From a bacterium D16-50 (GTDB lineage: Bacteria > Bacillota > Clostridia > Lachnospirales > Lachnospiraceae), in assembly GCA_003612485.1 (NCBI GenBank), contig RAZA01000017.1, positions 1-64,000 on the forward strand: a DNA stretch of 64,000 nt. Direction: 5' to 3'. Below are positions 51,950-61,453 of the stretch, in pieces. The number at the start of each line of letters is the position of its first letter. Position 1 is the first letter of the stretch. The position numbers were made by a program, and so were the translations under genes. A model generated the notes under the pieces. It was not told where the DNA came from, did no database searches, and worked only from the letters and a program-made list of their open reading frames with translations.

Positions 51950-53177
51950 CGCTTACATACAGCGGAAGGGGGAACCAGCTCTCCGGAATCCCTTCCAGTT
52001 CCTTGTAATATATCTGTGTACTGCAAAACAGCATTCTGGCTGCCATAGCTGCCGTCAATTCTATTTCGCCCTTCCGAGGTTCTTTCCTCTCCTCCCCGGT
52101 CACTGTTATTTTTCCTGCCTCCACCCGGATTTTCACCGCCGTTCTTTTCCCGGAGGGTTCCGTTATGCCCAGCACGGCCTCTTTTTCCTGAAGGGGACTG
52201 CAGTATTGCTTCAGCTCCAGCATTGCCGTCAAAACTCTGGGCCAGTCCATGATCAGGAAGCGATGGCCCCAGCCAAGATTCTGGCTCTCACAGATTTCCT
52301 CCAGCTCCCGCATCATCTCCTGCTTCCCATAATCCACAGTCACGGTTCCCTGCCGGATGCCCAGAGAGTCGGCCAGACCGTGGAGTACCGCTTTGGCCGA
52401 AACCCCTTTCTCCAAGACCATCTCCTTGATTTCGGCCCTATCTCTCTTTGGATCCACACAAAGAGCCACATATCCAGCAAAAGCTCCCTGACGGATGCAG
52501 GCATAGGGCCTTGCCCCCCACGAACACAGAATGTCCAAGAATCTTTCAGGCTCTCTCCTCACCTGAACCGACTCCCTTCTATACAGCTCCCAAGCTAACA
52601 TAGTTAGCTTTGCTTGCTCTGCCTGCCCTGCTGCCTCCCCCGCTCTTACAAGATTTTCGTCTCCGCGGTTTTGGGGCATAGAAAGGGGGATGGGGAGCAG
52701 CCGAATCCGCTCCTTTTCCTCCGGCTTGGGCCCATGCTTTAAATTCGCCTGATTCCAAGAAAAGCTGGTCTGGGTTCCGCAGGCCTCAAAGCCCCAATAG
52801 GCATATCTCTGTCGCTGCCCTCCCAGAAATGCAAAATCGCAGCCTTCCTGCTTTATGCGGGCCAAAGCAGCAGACATAAGCATCTTCATAATCCCCCGCC
52901 CTCTGGCTTCCTTTGCCACCGACACGGTTCCGATACACGCGATCTTCAGCTCTTTCCCCAAAACGGTATAGTCCATGATTTCCGTCAGCACCAAACCCAG
53001 AATCCTACCGTTTTCCACTGCCATCAAATGGTTCCCGTCTACCTTGGCGTCAGCGCCGTACAGCTTGGGCAGAAGGCCGGCAAACCCGCCCGCCGGAAGC
53101 TCGTCCCCAAACGCCTGATCCGCGCATGCAATCAATGCCCCTTTGTGTTCTTCTTGGCTTACAATCACTTCCACCAT
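51933..53177 (-). CDS. GNAT acetyltransferase (Eis-like, with C-terminal SCP2-type domain)
   Basis: This 414-residue protein has an N-terminal acetyltransferase domain with the acetyl-CoA loop VAKEARGRGIMKMLMSAAL, a second GNAT-like part and a C-terminal sterol-carrier-like domain (KRTAVKIRVEAGKITVTGEE), the architecture of Eis-type enhanced-survival proteins, which acetylate amines. The substrate here is unknown. It is the last gene of the minus-strand sugar operon, 26 bp after the Gfo/Idh gene, and is convergent with the AraC gene. Confidence 0.9.
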   Translation of the reverse strand: MVEVIVSQEEHKGALIACADQAFGDELPAGGFAGLLPKLYGADAKVDGNHLMAVENGRILGLVLTEIMDYTVLGKELKIACIGTVSVAKEARGRGIMKMLMSAALARIKQEGCDFAFLGGQRQRYAYWGFEACGTQTSFSWNQANLKHGPKPEEKERIRLLPIPLSMPQNRGDENLVRAGEAAGQAEQAKLTMLAWELYRRESVQVRREPERFLDILCSWGARPYACIRQGAFAGYVALCVDPKRDRAEIKEMVLEKGVSAKAVLHGLADSLGIRQGTVTVDYGKQEMMRELEEICESQNLGWGHRFLIMDWPRVLTAMLELKQYCSPLQEKEAVLGITEPSGKRTAVKIRVEAGKITVTGEERKEPRKGEIELTAAMAARMLFCSTQIYYKELEGIPESWFPLPLYVSEQDCC

Positions 53178-53203
53178 CTGTCAGTCTCCTTTTTCGGACC
53201 CTC

Positions 53204-54505
53204 TCACAGCCCTTCTCTCTTGTCCGGCGCTCCCGTGGGGGAATGCCTCTCTGCAAATTCCTTCAAGAGAACGGTTCTGCCGGTGCGCCGGGATTCCTCC
53301 GCCGCAAAGGCCATCACATGGCTGTGTACGGACCAAGAGATGGTATTGGTGTTTACCCTTTCTCCCTTCAAAATAGCCACGAACTCCTCCATGATTCCCT
53401 CGTCGCCGCCGCTGTGTCCGGCGCCGCCGGGCACCACGGTGATCACCTGAGTGTTCCCCGTCTTGATTCCGGGGCCGAATCTGGTAACCTTGATGGTATT
53501 GTGATCCATGCTGGCCCTGATCTCCCCTTCCGTTCCCATGATAGTTATCGTCCTGTCACAGTCATTACTGAAGGCACACATGGTAAATGCCACCGTGACG
53601 CCGTTTTCAAACAGCATGCTTGCCACCTGATGATCTACCACGTCATTGTCATTGTGAAAGACACATTTCCCATAAGGCCCTTCCTCCAGAGCCTTCCTTC
53701 GCTTCTCCGGATCCGTCCCCGCCCCAAGGCTGGTAATGGCGGTAGGCCACTTCCCGTCGTCAGACAGATACAGTGCCGGGGCATAGTAAGGGCATTTCCC
53801 GCTGGCAGGGCAGCCGTCAGTACAGCGCTCCGGGCTCCCGGAGGGCGCGTTGGCCTCCGTGAAAAACCTAAGATCCCCATAGGAAGATATGCTTCTGCAC
53901 CTGCTTCCCAGAAGCCAGCACAATATATCCATATCATGACAGCACTTTGCCAGGATCATGGGCGACGCATCCTTCTCCTTGTGCCAGTTCCCTCTTACGT
54001 AACTGTGCGCATAATGCCAATAACCCACATTTTCCGTATGTACGATACTCACTGCCTCTCCGATGGCTTTTTCCTCCAGCAGCTTTTTGATGGTCCGGTA
54101 AAACTTGGTATAGCGCATCACATGGCAGACCATGATTTCCGTTTGATATTCCTCCGCCAGTCTCTGCAGCGCCAGACACTCCCCCAGACCAGGGGATATG
54201 GGCTTTTCCAAAAGAATCTTGTAGCCCTGCCTGATCGCACTGCAGGCGTACTCAAAATGCTGGGCGTCCTGGGTACAGATCATCACCCCGTCGCAGTCTC
54301 GCGGTTGGGCAAAAAAATCCTCCGCCCGCTCAAACACTCCCTCCTCCGGTATCCGGTACTCTCTGACAAACCTCTCCCGCCTTTCCCTATCCGGCTCCGC
54401 CACTGCCACAAAGCTCATTTCATGGCTGTGCAGCTTCCAATAGGGAGCATAGTTAAACTGTCCCCGCTCTCCGGCGCCAATCAAAGCAAGTTTTACCTTA
54501 TCCAT
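53204..54505 (-). CDS. Gfo/Idh/MocA family oxidoreductase
   Basis: This 433-residue NAD(P)-dependent sugar oxidoreductase has the N-terminal Rossmann motif ALIGAGERG, the VMICTQDAQHFEYA loop and the catalytic Lys/His segment (LLEKPISPG, then KCCHDMDILCWLLG). An internal Cys-rich stretch (RCTDGCPASGKCPYY, about residues 225-240) may bind iron-sulfur or zinc. The start at 54505 is used because the longer frame to 54655 reads through a tandem repeat. It probably oxidises or epimerises an imported sugar. Confidence 0.92.
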   Translation of the reverse strand: MDKVKLALIGAGERGQFNYAPYWKLHSHEMSFVAVAEPDRERRERFVREYRIPEEGVFERAEDFFAQPRDCDGVMICTQDAQHFEYACSAIRQGYKILLEKPISPGLGECLALQRLAEEYQTEIMVCHVMRYTKFYRTIKKLLEEKAIGEAVSIVHTENVGYWHYAHSYVRGNWHKEKDASPMILAKCCHDMDILCWLLGSRCRSISSYGDLRFFTEANAPSGSPERCTDGCPASGKCPYYAPALYLSDDGKWPTAITSLGAGTDPEKRRKALEEGPYGKCVFHNDNDVVDHQVASMLFENGVTVAFTMCAFSNDCDRTITIMGTEGEIRASMDHNTIKVTRFGPGIKTGNTQVITVVPGGAGHSGGDEGIMEEFVAILKGERVNTNTISWSVHSHVMAFAAEESRRTGRTVLLKEFAERHSPTGAPDKREGL

Positions 54506-54537
54506 ATCCTCAACCCTCTTCACCTTTCCCTGCCGCG

Positions 54538-54740
54538 ATTTCCTTTGCTGCGCATTTCTTTCTGCAGCCTTCTTTTGTTCCGGCTTTCTTTGCTGGATGT
54601 TTCTTTCATGCAGCCTTCTTTTGTCCCGGCTTTCTTTGCTGGATGTTTCTTTCATGCAGCCTTCTTTTGTCCCGGCTTTCTTTGCTGCGCGTTTCTTTTA
54701 TGCAGCCTTCTTTTGTTCCGGCTTTCTTTGCTGGATGTTT
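54538..54740. repeat. 46-bp tandem repeat, about 4.4 copies
   Basis: Units start at about 54538, 54584, 54630, 54676 and 54722 (partial), each beginning CTTTCTTTGCTG (first copy slightly different) and containing GCAGCCTTCTTTTG. The copies at 54584 and 54630 are nearly identical. A period of 46 shifts the reading frame in each copy, so it is not coding. It fills the gap between the Gfo/Idh and dehydrogenase genes. Confidence 0.9.
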
Positions 54741-54809
54741 CCCGCCACAGCTTTTCTTCCTTGTATCCTTTTCTTTCCCTATTTTGGGGGTTACCCTTTG
54801 GGATTGCGC

Positions 54810-55817
54810 TTAAAATAGGGACATTTTTCCCGCATAAGCCCTATCGATCTCGCAGTCCAGCTCCTCTCCCTCCAGAAAACGGGCCATGTCCCTCATGACG
54901 GCCTTTGTCACTGCCAGCCGCCGGTCTATGGTAGGGCCTCCCATATGGGGCATCAGCAGCGCCCTTTCGCAGGCTGTGAGGGGATGCCCTTGGGGCAGGG
55001 GCTCCGTCTCATACACATCCAGAACCGCATAGATATCTTCCTCCTGAAGCACCCTCACCAGCGCTTCTTCGTCAATGATGGCGCCTCTGGCCGTATTGAT
55101 CAGCAATGCTCCCGGCTTCATACTCCGAAGCAGATCCTCCGTGATCAAATGATAATTTTCTTTTGTCATGCCGCTGTGTATGGAAATGATGTCGCAGCAG
55201 GAAAAAATCTCCTCCAGTCCCGCCTTCTGCATCCCCCATTTTTCCAGCTCCTGCTCCTTGATATGTCTGGAAAAAACCTTGATGGTATTGTGGAAGGGCT
55301 GCAGCATCCGCACCACATAGCCGGAGATCATCCCATAACCCACGATCCCCACGCTTCGGTCCAGAAGGCCCCTGTTCTGAAACCGCTCCGGCCAATGCCC
55401 TTCCTTCAGCCGTCTGCTGTAATAAGGAATATCCCTGAGGGCGGAAAGCGCATATGCAATCACGCTTTCCGCCACGCTCTCCGCAAAAACCTTGTTTCCG
55501 CTGACCACACGGATGCCTCTGTCATATACGGCATCCGTCACATAGGGCTTCACGCTGCCCCCCGTGTGGGCAATCAGCTTCAGCTCCGCGGCATTCTCCA
55601 GAATCTCCTCCTCCAGAGGCGTACAGCCCCAGCCCGTGACGCAGATATTCTTCCCTCTAAGCCGTTCCTTCAGCTCCTCCGGGGTAAACTGGCTGCTGCC
55701 CCTGTTCCACTCTACATCACCCAAAGCCTCCAGCGCACTGCGGTTTTCCTCGCTGAAAAATGTCCGAAACACTTCCCCTTCCGGCATTGTCACCAATATC
55801 TTAATCTTATTCTCCAT
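54810..55817 (-). CDS. D-isomer 2-hydroxyacid dehydrogenase
   Basis: This 335-residue NAD-dependent dehydrogenase has the nucleotide-binding motif VGIVGYGMISG (about residues 140-150), SESV-type catalytic Arg segment (LLINTARGAIIDEEALVRVL), Glu in LDVYETEPL and the catalytic His in LMPHMGGPT. It interconverts 2-keto and 2-hydroxy acids, fitting sugar-acid breakdown. The start at 55817 has GGGGA upstream. It overlaps the upstream beta-helix gene by 11 bp. Confidence 0.93.
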   Translation of the reverse strand: MENKIKILVTMPEGEVFRTFFSEENRSALEALGDVEWNRGSSQFTPEELKERLRGKNICVTGWGCTPLEEEILENAAELKLIAHTGGSVKPYVTDAVYDRGIRVVSGNKVFAESVAESVIAYALSALRDIPYYSRRLKEGHWPERFQNRGLLDRSVGIVGYGMISGYVVRMLQPFHNTIKVFSRHIKEQELEKWGMQKAGLEEIFSCCDIISIHSGMTKENYHLITEDLLRSMKPGALLINTARGAIIDEEALVRVLQEEDIYAVLDVYETEPLPQGHPLTACERALLMPHMGGPTIDRRLAVTKAVMRDMARFLEGEELDCEIDRAYAGKMSLF

Positions 55818-57144
55818 ATGTCTCCCCTTCCCCTGCCCCTTGGGCATCGGTTGCTACATTCCTCAGAACCACCCGGTTCACCACGGGGGCATCCCCCTCC
55901 TTCACCACCTCCACGCCCTCCTGAAAATAACAGTCCTCCACCACGCAGGGACGGCGGGATCTGCTGCTTCTCTGCGTCAGCACCAGCTTTCTGGCACTGC
56001 AGCCCCGCAGCTGCAGACCGTCCGCGTTCAGCAGCATGGTGCCGCATTCCTCGTATTTTTCTGTCCGCAAAAACGCCGCGTCCTGAATAGTCAGATCGCT
56101 GATCTTGGCAAATCCCAGCCCCCAGCATCCCGTATGCCGCAGCACCGTGATTCTCTTTGCGCTGCTCCCCCAAGTGGGACCGCTGTTTGCAAAGGACAAA
56201 AGCCCCGAATTCCCCACATAGGTCAGATCATGCTCAAACTGGCCGTGGGTGACAAAGGCGCCGTGAAAATCCCCGTCCCCATGACAGTTTTCAACCATAC
56301 AGTAGGCGCAGCCCGTAAAATCGTTCAGATGCCTGGCATTGCTGACGGAGCAGTCCCTCACCGCCCCGTATAAGCAGTGAATCTGCTGGGTCAGATAACC
56401 TGTGCCGCCCACCACCACCTCCGTGGGATTCTCCAGCCTGCAGTCCTCCGTTCGGAATTCCGTGTTGTGCCTCCGGATCACCACCGGCCAATAGGTATGC
56501 CTTGCCCGGATGCCCCGGACATTGCAGTTCACCGCATATTCCAGCGCCACCGGAGATATTCCCGGATCCTCGCCCCCTAAGTTTCCCTCAAAGGCCATAT
56601 TTTGTATGACCACATCCTCCACGGGCCGGATCCCCGTATAGGTAAGCCTTCTCCCCGCCTCCAGCGTCCAGCCCATCTTGTAGTTGAATCTGACATGGGT
56701 ATCGTCAATCCGCTCCGTGACCATCAGGAGCTTGTCGATCTCCTTCTCCTCCCTTCCCTCCAGAGCGTTCACCGTCACCTGCCACCAACTATACACCGGA
56801 AAAAGATCCGCGTCCGGCACAGGGAAAATATCATACTGCTCCTGCAGAGGCTCCCTCAGCGCAAGCTCCTGCCGCTCCCCCATGGGAACCCCCGAAAAAT
56901 GCATGACTGCACCGAAGGGATCATTGTGTCTGGCCTTCTCGATCCCCGCTGCCGTCACCCTGCAGCCGTGAAAGTCCAGCGTGACATGTCCTCTGTGCAG
57001 TTTGTGCCTCTTTACAAAATTCAAATCCGTATATCCGTGGATCACCCGTATCTGAGGATCCCCAAGCATCCGTTCCAGCGCGTCGTCCGCCGCCGTTTCG
57101 GGTCCTTTCACCCCGTAATCTTCAAAACTAGCCTCTCTTCTCAT
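55807..57144 (-). CDS. Right-handed beta-helix protein (polysaccharide lyase/epimerase-like)
   Basis: This 445-residue cytoplasmic protein without signal peptide opens with SFEDYGVKGPETAADDALER, the start typical of pectate-lyase-superfamily proteins, and continues with short repeats of the beta-helix type (VEDVVIQNMAFEGN, NCNVRGIRARHTYWPVVIRR, VRDCSVSNARHLNDFTGCAY, ITVLRHTGCWGLGF, DGLQLRGCSARKLVL). An active site cannot be named. The gene heads a four-gene unit with the dehydrogenase, and may cleave or isomerise an imported oligosaccharide. Confidence 0.82.
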   Translation of the reverse strand: MRREASFEDYGVKGPETAADDALERMLGDPQIRVIHGYTDLNFVKRHKLHRGHVTLDFHGCRVTAAGIEKARHNDPFGAVMHFSGVPMGERQELALREPLQEQYDIFPVPDADLFPVYSWWQVTVNALEGREEKEIDKLLMVTERIDDTHVRFNYKMGWTLEAGRRLTYTGIRPVEDVVIQNMAFEGNLGGEDPGISPVALEYAVNCNVRGIRARHTYWPVVIRRHNTEFRTEDCRLENPTEVVVGGTGYLTQQIHCLYGAVRDCSVSNARHLNDFTGCAYCMVENCHGDGDFHGAFVTHGQFEHDLTYVGNSGLLSFANSGPTWGSSAKRITVLRHTGCWGLGFAKISDLTIQDAAFLRTEKYEECGTMLLNADGLQLRGCSARKLVLTQRSSRSRRPCVVEDCYFQEGVEVVKEGDAPVVNRVVLRNVATDAQGAGEGETYGE

Positions 57145-57253
57145 ACTCCCGCTCCTCGCTCCGGGGGCTCTTATGCCCCCGCCCCCTTTACATATCCCAT
57201 AGTTTCTTCCCGCTTTAACGCCCCTCCTGTACCCAATCTCTTATAAGGAAAGA

Positions 57254-57276
57254 GGAGCCTCTTTCCGGGAGGCTCC
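57254..57276 (-). terminator. Hairpin between transporter and beta-helix genes
   Basis: GGAGCCT (57254-57260) and AGGCTCC (57270-57276) form a 7-bp stem just after the solute-binding protein stop on the minus strand. The T run is weak, so partial read-through into the downstream genes is likely. Confidence 0.45.
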
Positions 57277-57305
57277 CCCGTCCCTCAGGCTCTCTGAGAA
57301 GACTC

Positions 57306-58964
57306 TTACTTCAATGCTTCATTCCATCTTTCCAGCGCCGCTTTCTTGATTTCAATCAGTTCCGGCAGGCCGATGTGATCCAGGGCTTCCAGATAGGCGT
57401 CAAAATTGTCTATGCTCTCCTCCCCGGTGATAAACTTGGTCGTCATCATAACCACCTGCGTATACAAGTCGTTTTCGATTACATTGCCTCTCTCAGACTC
57501 TTCCGTGGTAAATCTGGCGTTGGCCGGATAGGATGCGGTGTAATAAGGCACCTGCATTTCCTTCACCTGTTCCACCTTGTTCTCCATCAAAGGCGCGCCC
57601 ACGGGCATAGCGGGGAAATTAAGGTAGCCCGGCAGCTCCATATTCACGGACACGGTCTTATTGATGTCACCGAAGCCGGTGACGGGCTCGATCCACCGAT
57701 ATGCAGTCTTGGTATCATCCGTGTACTCCCAGTGCTCTCCTTCCCAGCCTGCAAACACGGTGGTGCCGCAGAATCCGGAAACGGCATTTTCCTCCGTGGC
57801 ATAGAACATATCCAGCAGGCGCATGGCCGCTTCCGGATTTTCACATTTGTCCGTGATGAACGCCCTGCCCGGATACAGATACAAGGGTTTCTTCAAAATC
57901 TTCTGACTGTTTGTAGGGCTGGTGAGAGGCGGCAGACTCAGCTGCTTCGTGGTAGTGGTATCAGGGTCAAGGCCGGTGGGAGAACCGCTGTACACGCCGC
58001 ACATGTCGGATTTCATCTTTGCCTGCCACTGCTGGGTGGTGTGGGAAGAAAACTCCGGATCCAGCAGGCCTTCCTCGTACAGCTTATGGGCATACAGCAG
58101 AAATTCCTTGTACTCCGGCAGCGCAGGAGCATATACTACCTCTCCGTCTTTTACATTGAAGCTCAAACCGTCAGGCACTCCCGTAAAGGCCGGAATCAAC
58201 AGATCTCTCATGGTGGTATTCAATCCCACGCAGGTAAAGGGGATTTCGTCATTGGGGTCGCCGTTGCCGTTGGCGTCCTGCTCCTTAAAGGCCTTCAGCA
58301 TCTCATACAGCTCATCCGTGGTTTCCGGCACCTTCGTGATACCAACGTTCTCCATCCAGCGGCTGTCAAAGAATCCCGTGTGCCCCTGCGTGGTAGCGGT
58401 GGTGAACACATAGGGCAGACCGTAAATCTTGCCGTCCAAGGAAGTGATTGCCGCCTTCACATCGGGATTTGCCTCCAGCATAGCCTTGATATTGGGCGCA
58501 TACCGGTCGATCAGGTCGCTTAACTCCAGAAAGATTCCCTGAGGGCCATAGGTTTCCTCATCCGTGGTGGCCGCCGAATCATCCCTCCAAATCATATCCG
58601 GGTATTCCCCTCCTACCAGAGCAATGTTCTTCTGCTCAGAAAAGACACTGTTTTCCAGCATCTCAAATTCAAACTGGATATTGGTGATCTCCGTCAGACG
58701 CTTAAACAGCTCCAGCTCGTCCCAGTCGGGCGCTCCGGGATCCTTTCTTCCCATGATCTTCAGGGTGATAGGCTCCTCCACGATAGGGTATTCGCCCACG
58801 GGTTTTACATTGCTGTCATCCTGCGAGGGCACCTCCGTCTGCCCCTCCTGCTCTGACTGAGGCTGGCCGGACTGCTCTTTTGAGCCTGAGTCTTCGTTGC
58901 CGCAGCCGGACAGCGCGCTTACACATAATGCCATACACAAAAATGTTGCCAAAGCTTTTTTCAT
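57306..58964 (-). CDS. Extracellular solute-binding lipoprotein of a sugar ABC importer (LplA-like)
   Basis: This 552-residue lipoprotein has signal peptide and lipobox (MKKALATFLCMALCVSALSG, Cys21), a Ser/Glu-rich linker, and a large solute-binding domain of the family seen with LplB/YtcP permeases. It captures a mono- or oligosaccharide outside the cell. The start at 58964 follows AAAGGAGG by 6 bp. It is expressed together with the two permease genes upstream on the same strand. Confidence 0.93.
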   Translation of the reverse strand: MKKALATFLCMALCVSALSGCGNEDSGSKEQSGQPQSEQEGQTEVPSQDDSNVKPVGEYPIVEEPITLKIMGRKDPGAPDWDELELFKRLTEITNIQFEFEMLENSVFSEQKNIALVGGEYPDMIWRDDSAATTDEETYGPQGIFLELSDLIDRYAPNIKAMLEANPDVKAAITSLDGKIYGLPYVFTTATTQGHTGFFDSRWMENVGITKVPETTDELYEMLKAFKEQDANGNGDPNDEIPFTCVGLNTTMRDLLIPAFTGVPDGLSFNVKDGEVVYAPALPEYKEFLLYAHKLYEEGLLDPEFSSHTTQQWQAKMKSDMCGVYSGSPTGLDPDTTTTKQLSLPPLTSPTNSQKILKKPLYLYPGRAFITDKCENPEAAMRLLDMFYATEENAVSGFCGTTVFAGWEGEHWEYTDDTKTAYRWIEPVTGFGDINKTVSVNMELPGYLNFPAMPVGAPLMENKVEQVKEMQVPYYTASYPANARFTTEESERGNVIENDLYTQVVMMTTKFITGEESIDNFDAYLEALDHIGLPELIEIKKAALERWNEALK

Positions 58965-59097
58965 GATAATCCTCCTTTGTTGAATGAATTTTCTTTTGTG
59001 GCTTTTTGTTGCATTGTGTTGCTCTATATTCCAAGCCGCCTTCAAAACCCTATGGGGCAGCTTGTTATATACTGCTCTGCTCTTCTCCCGTGACGGT

Positions 59098-60015
59098 TCA
59101 GCCCTTCACTGCCCCCACGGTGACTCCCTTGACAAAATACTTCTGTATGAACGGGTACAATAACATCACCGGGATAGATGCCACTACGATCAGTGCGTAA
59201 CGTATCTGTTCCGCGGCCCTCAGCTCTTCCTGCAGCATCCCCAGAGTGTCGCCTCCCTGCTGCAGCATCTCCGCGTTGAACTGGCTCTGGAGCAGCACCT
59301 CCCGCATTACGATCTGCAGAGGCTTCCACTCCTCGTTCCTGATATAGATCATGGCGGTGAAATACCCGTTCCAGTGGGTCACGGCGAAAAATAGGGCCAT
59401 AACCGCCACAATGGCGCTGGATATGGGAAGCACGATCTGACAGAACAGCCTGAAATTCCCGCATCCGTCTATCCGGGCGGCCTCCTGCAGCTCATCCGGG
59501 ATATTGCTCTGGAAAAAGGTTCTGGATATAATGATATTGGTCATGGATGTTGCTCCTAATATTACCATAACCCAGGGATTATTATACAGCCCCAAAGCCT
59601 TTACGGTGAGAAAAGTGGGAATCAGTCCTCCGCTGAAAAACATAGTCACCAAGAACATGATGTTGAAAAACTTCCTTCCCACAAAATCCTTTCTGGACAG
59701 TGCGTAGGCTGCCGGCAGCGTCACAAATAAGTTCAGGACAGTGCCGCCGAAAGTATAGAGCAGCGTATTTCGATAGCCTCTCATTATGCTGGGATCTCCG
59801 AACAGGTTCTTGTAGCCCGTAAAAGAGACGTCCTTGGGCCAAAGCCACACCTTTCCGGTATTCACCAGATCCGGATTGCTGACAGACGCGATAATGATGA
59901 ACCACAGCGGATATGCGCATATCAGCAGCACCACAGTCAAAATCACGATATTCACAATGTCAAAAGCTTTATCGCTTCTGAAAAACCCCTTGTTTCTTTT
60001 CAATCCTGCACTCAT
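59098..60015 (-). CDS. Sugar ABC importer permease (YtcP/MalG-like)
   Basis: This 305-residue permease has six membrane helices and the ATPase-coupling EAA motif (ELQEAARIDGCGNFRLFCQI, about residue 190). It works with the permease at 60032 and the binding protein at 57306. The operon encodes no ATPase, which in Firmicutes is often supplied by a shared MsmX-type protein. The operon order permease-permease-binding protein is standard for this family. Confidence 0.95.
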   Translation of the reverse strand: MSAGLKRNKGFFRSDKAFDIVNIVILTVVLLICAYPLWFIIIASVSNPDLVNTGKVWLWPKDVSFTGYKNLFGDPSIMRGYRNTLLYTFGGTVLNLFVTLPAAYALSRKDFVGRKFFNIMFLVTMFFSGGLIPTFLTVKALGLYNNPWVMVILGATSMTNIIISRTFFQSNIPDELQEAARIDGCGNFRLFCQIVLPISSAIVAVMALFFAVTHWNGYFTAMIYIRNEEWKPLQIVMREVLLQSQFNAEMLQQGGDTLGMLQEELRAAEQIRYALIVVASIPVMLLYPFIQKYFVKGVTVGAVKG

Positions 60016-60031
60016 CTAGCCTCCACCTCCC

Positions 60032-61105
60032 TTACCACAGCGAAGTATCGCTGATCTTGGCCGATATCTTGTTCACGATGATCAGCAGCGTCACATTGAT
60101 CAGATTGTTGAACAGCCCCACTGCGGAAGACAGACTGAACTGTGCTTTCTGAATGCCCAGCTTATATACATAGGTAGAAATCACCTCCGACACCATCAGA
60201 TTGGAATCCGTCTGCATCAGCAGCACCTTTTCAAAAGAAAGGTTCATGATTCCGCCCACGCTCATGATCAGCATAGTCACGATGGTAGGCATAATGGCCG
60301 GAAGATTCACATGCCGTATCCGCTGAAGCTTTGTGGCTCCGTCCATGATCGCCGCTTCATGCAGCTCCGGGGAGACTCCCGTCAGCGCCGCGATATAAAT
60401 GACCGCCGAATAACCGCTGACCTGCCAGACGCCGCTCCACACATAAATATCGTTGAACAATCCGTCCTTCTGTAAAAAGAGCTTGGGCTCCGCCCCGAAC
60501 AGCGCGCCGATCTGGTTGAACAGCCCCGTTTTCGCCAAGAACAGCTGCACCATCCCCACCAGCACCACCGTGGAGATAAAGTATGGCATATAGGTAAAAT
60601 TCTGAACCAGCTTCTTGAATTTTGTGTTTTTGACCTCATTCACCATCAGCGCAAGTATAATGGGAACCGGAAAGCTTGCCAGTATGTAATATAGAGACAG
60701 CCCGATAGTGTTCTTAAATACGTCCATGAAATACACGGAGCTGAAAAAGGTCTTGAAATGCTTCCATATGGGATCTGCCCAGGGACTGTCCACAAATCCC
60801 TTTGTGGCAACGAAATCCTTGAACGCGATCTGGATTCCATACATGGGCACATAGGCAAAAATCAGAAAGTAAAGGAATGCAGGCAGGATAAACAAGTACA
60901 GCACCCAGTTCCTTCTTATTCTAAGCCACAACTTGGCCCACCGCCTTCTCCGTCTCTCTCCGCCTCTTTCCTTTAAAGACCTTCCCTCATCTTTCCCCAA
61001 GGTCTTTTGGGAGGACATTGCCTTTTGGTGGGAAATTACCTTTTGAGGGGATCCGGCCTTTTGAGGAAATCTGGCCTTCTCTTTTTTCAGTATGCCATTC
61101 ATCAT
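60032..61105 (-). CDS. Sugar ABC importer permease (LplB/YtrP-like) with repetitive N-terminus
   Basis: This 357-residue first permease has six helices and the coupling motif ELHEAAIMDGATKLQRIRHV. Residues about 10-40 consist of a degenerate six-residue repeat built around Gln-Lys (FPQKAGSPQKVISHQKAMSSQK). This low-complexity tail is not part of the family core, and an internal Met could also start the protein, though no ribosome site is evident there. GGAGG precedes ATG 61105. Confidence 0.93.
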   Translation of the reverse strand: MMNGILKKEKARFPQKAGSPQKVISHQKAMSSQKTLGKDEGRSLKERGGERRRRRWAKLWLRIRRNWVLYLFILPAFLYFLIFAYVPMYGIQIAFKDFVATKGFVDSPWADPIWKHFKTFFSSVYFMDVFKNTIGLSLYYILASFPVPIILALMVNEVKNTKFKKLVQNFTYMPYFISTVVLVGMVQLFLAKTGLFNQIGALFGAEPKLFLQKDGLFNDIYVWSGVWQVSGYSAVIYIAALTGVSPELHEAAIMDGATKLQRIRHVNLPAIMPTIVTMLIMSVGGIMNLSFEKVLLMQTDSNLMVSEVISTYVYKLGIQKAQFSLSSAVGLFNNLINVTLLIIVNKISAKISDTSLW

Positions 61106-61453
61106 TTACCTCCTTGCGTTGTTTCCCGTTTCTGTTTCCATTGTATGTCCCAAAAGCCCGGATGTAAATTGACACAATTTAAGGAGCCACCTGCAAAATT
61201 AAAGTCCCCTGACAAATCCGGGCTTCCCCCATTCCTTTCAAATTTTAATGTCAACTGACAAAATCCATTCTTTTTCAACCTCCATGCCTCATGGAAACAC
61301 CCTTTAATTTTGTCAGGAAAACCTTAAATTCCAGCAATATGCAAGGATTTTCCCTTTATTTATAATGGCACTATGATGATAGGGCCTATGAACGGTTCCT
61401 ATAACGGCATCATTGCCGCACCATATTTCAATTGATCAAAGGAGGAAAGAAAT
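61106..61453. promoter_or_regulatory. Divergent control region with repeated TGACA motifs
   Basis: Four related sites: ATTGACACAATTTAAGG (about 61168-61184), CCTGACAAATCC (61208-61219), ACTGACAAAATCC (61254-61266) and, inverted, CCTGACAAAATTAAAGG (61301-61317 on the minus strand). The outer two face each other. TATAAT lies at 61361-61366, 88 bp before the plus-strand start. They are candidate binding sites for the AraC-type regulator or a local regulator. Confidence 0.55.

Noticed and set aside
54538..54740. CRISPR array
   Set aside because: Units are directly adjacent without unique spacers and no cas genes are present; it is a tandem repeat.
53126..54898. 590-codon plus-strand frame opposite the Gfo/Idh gene
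   Set aside because: It mirrors a real oxidoreductase with clear motifs; the end of the frame is only the 46-bp tandem repeat.
54945..56090. 381-codon plus-strand frame opposite the 2-hydroxyacid dehydrogenase
   Set aside because: Shadow; the minus-strand gene has all catalytic motifs.
57375..58523. 382-codon plus-strand frame opposite the solute-binding protein
   Set aside because: Shadow of a clear lipoprotein gene on the minus strand, without start signals.
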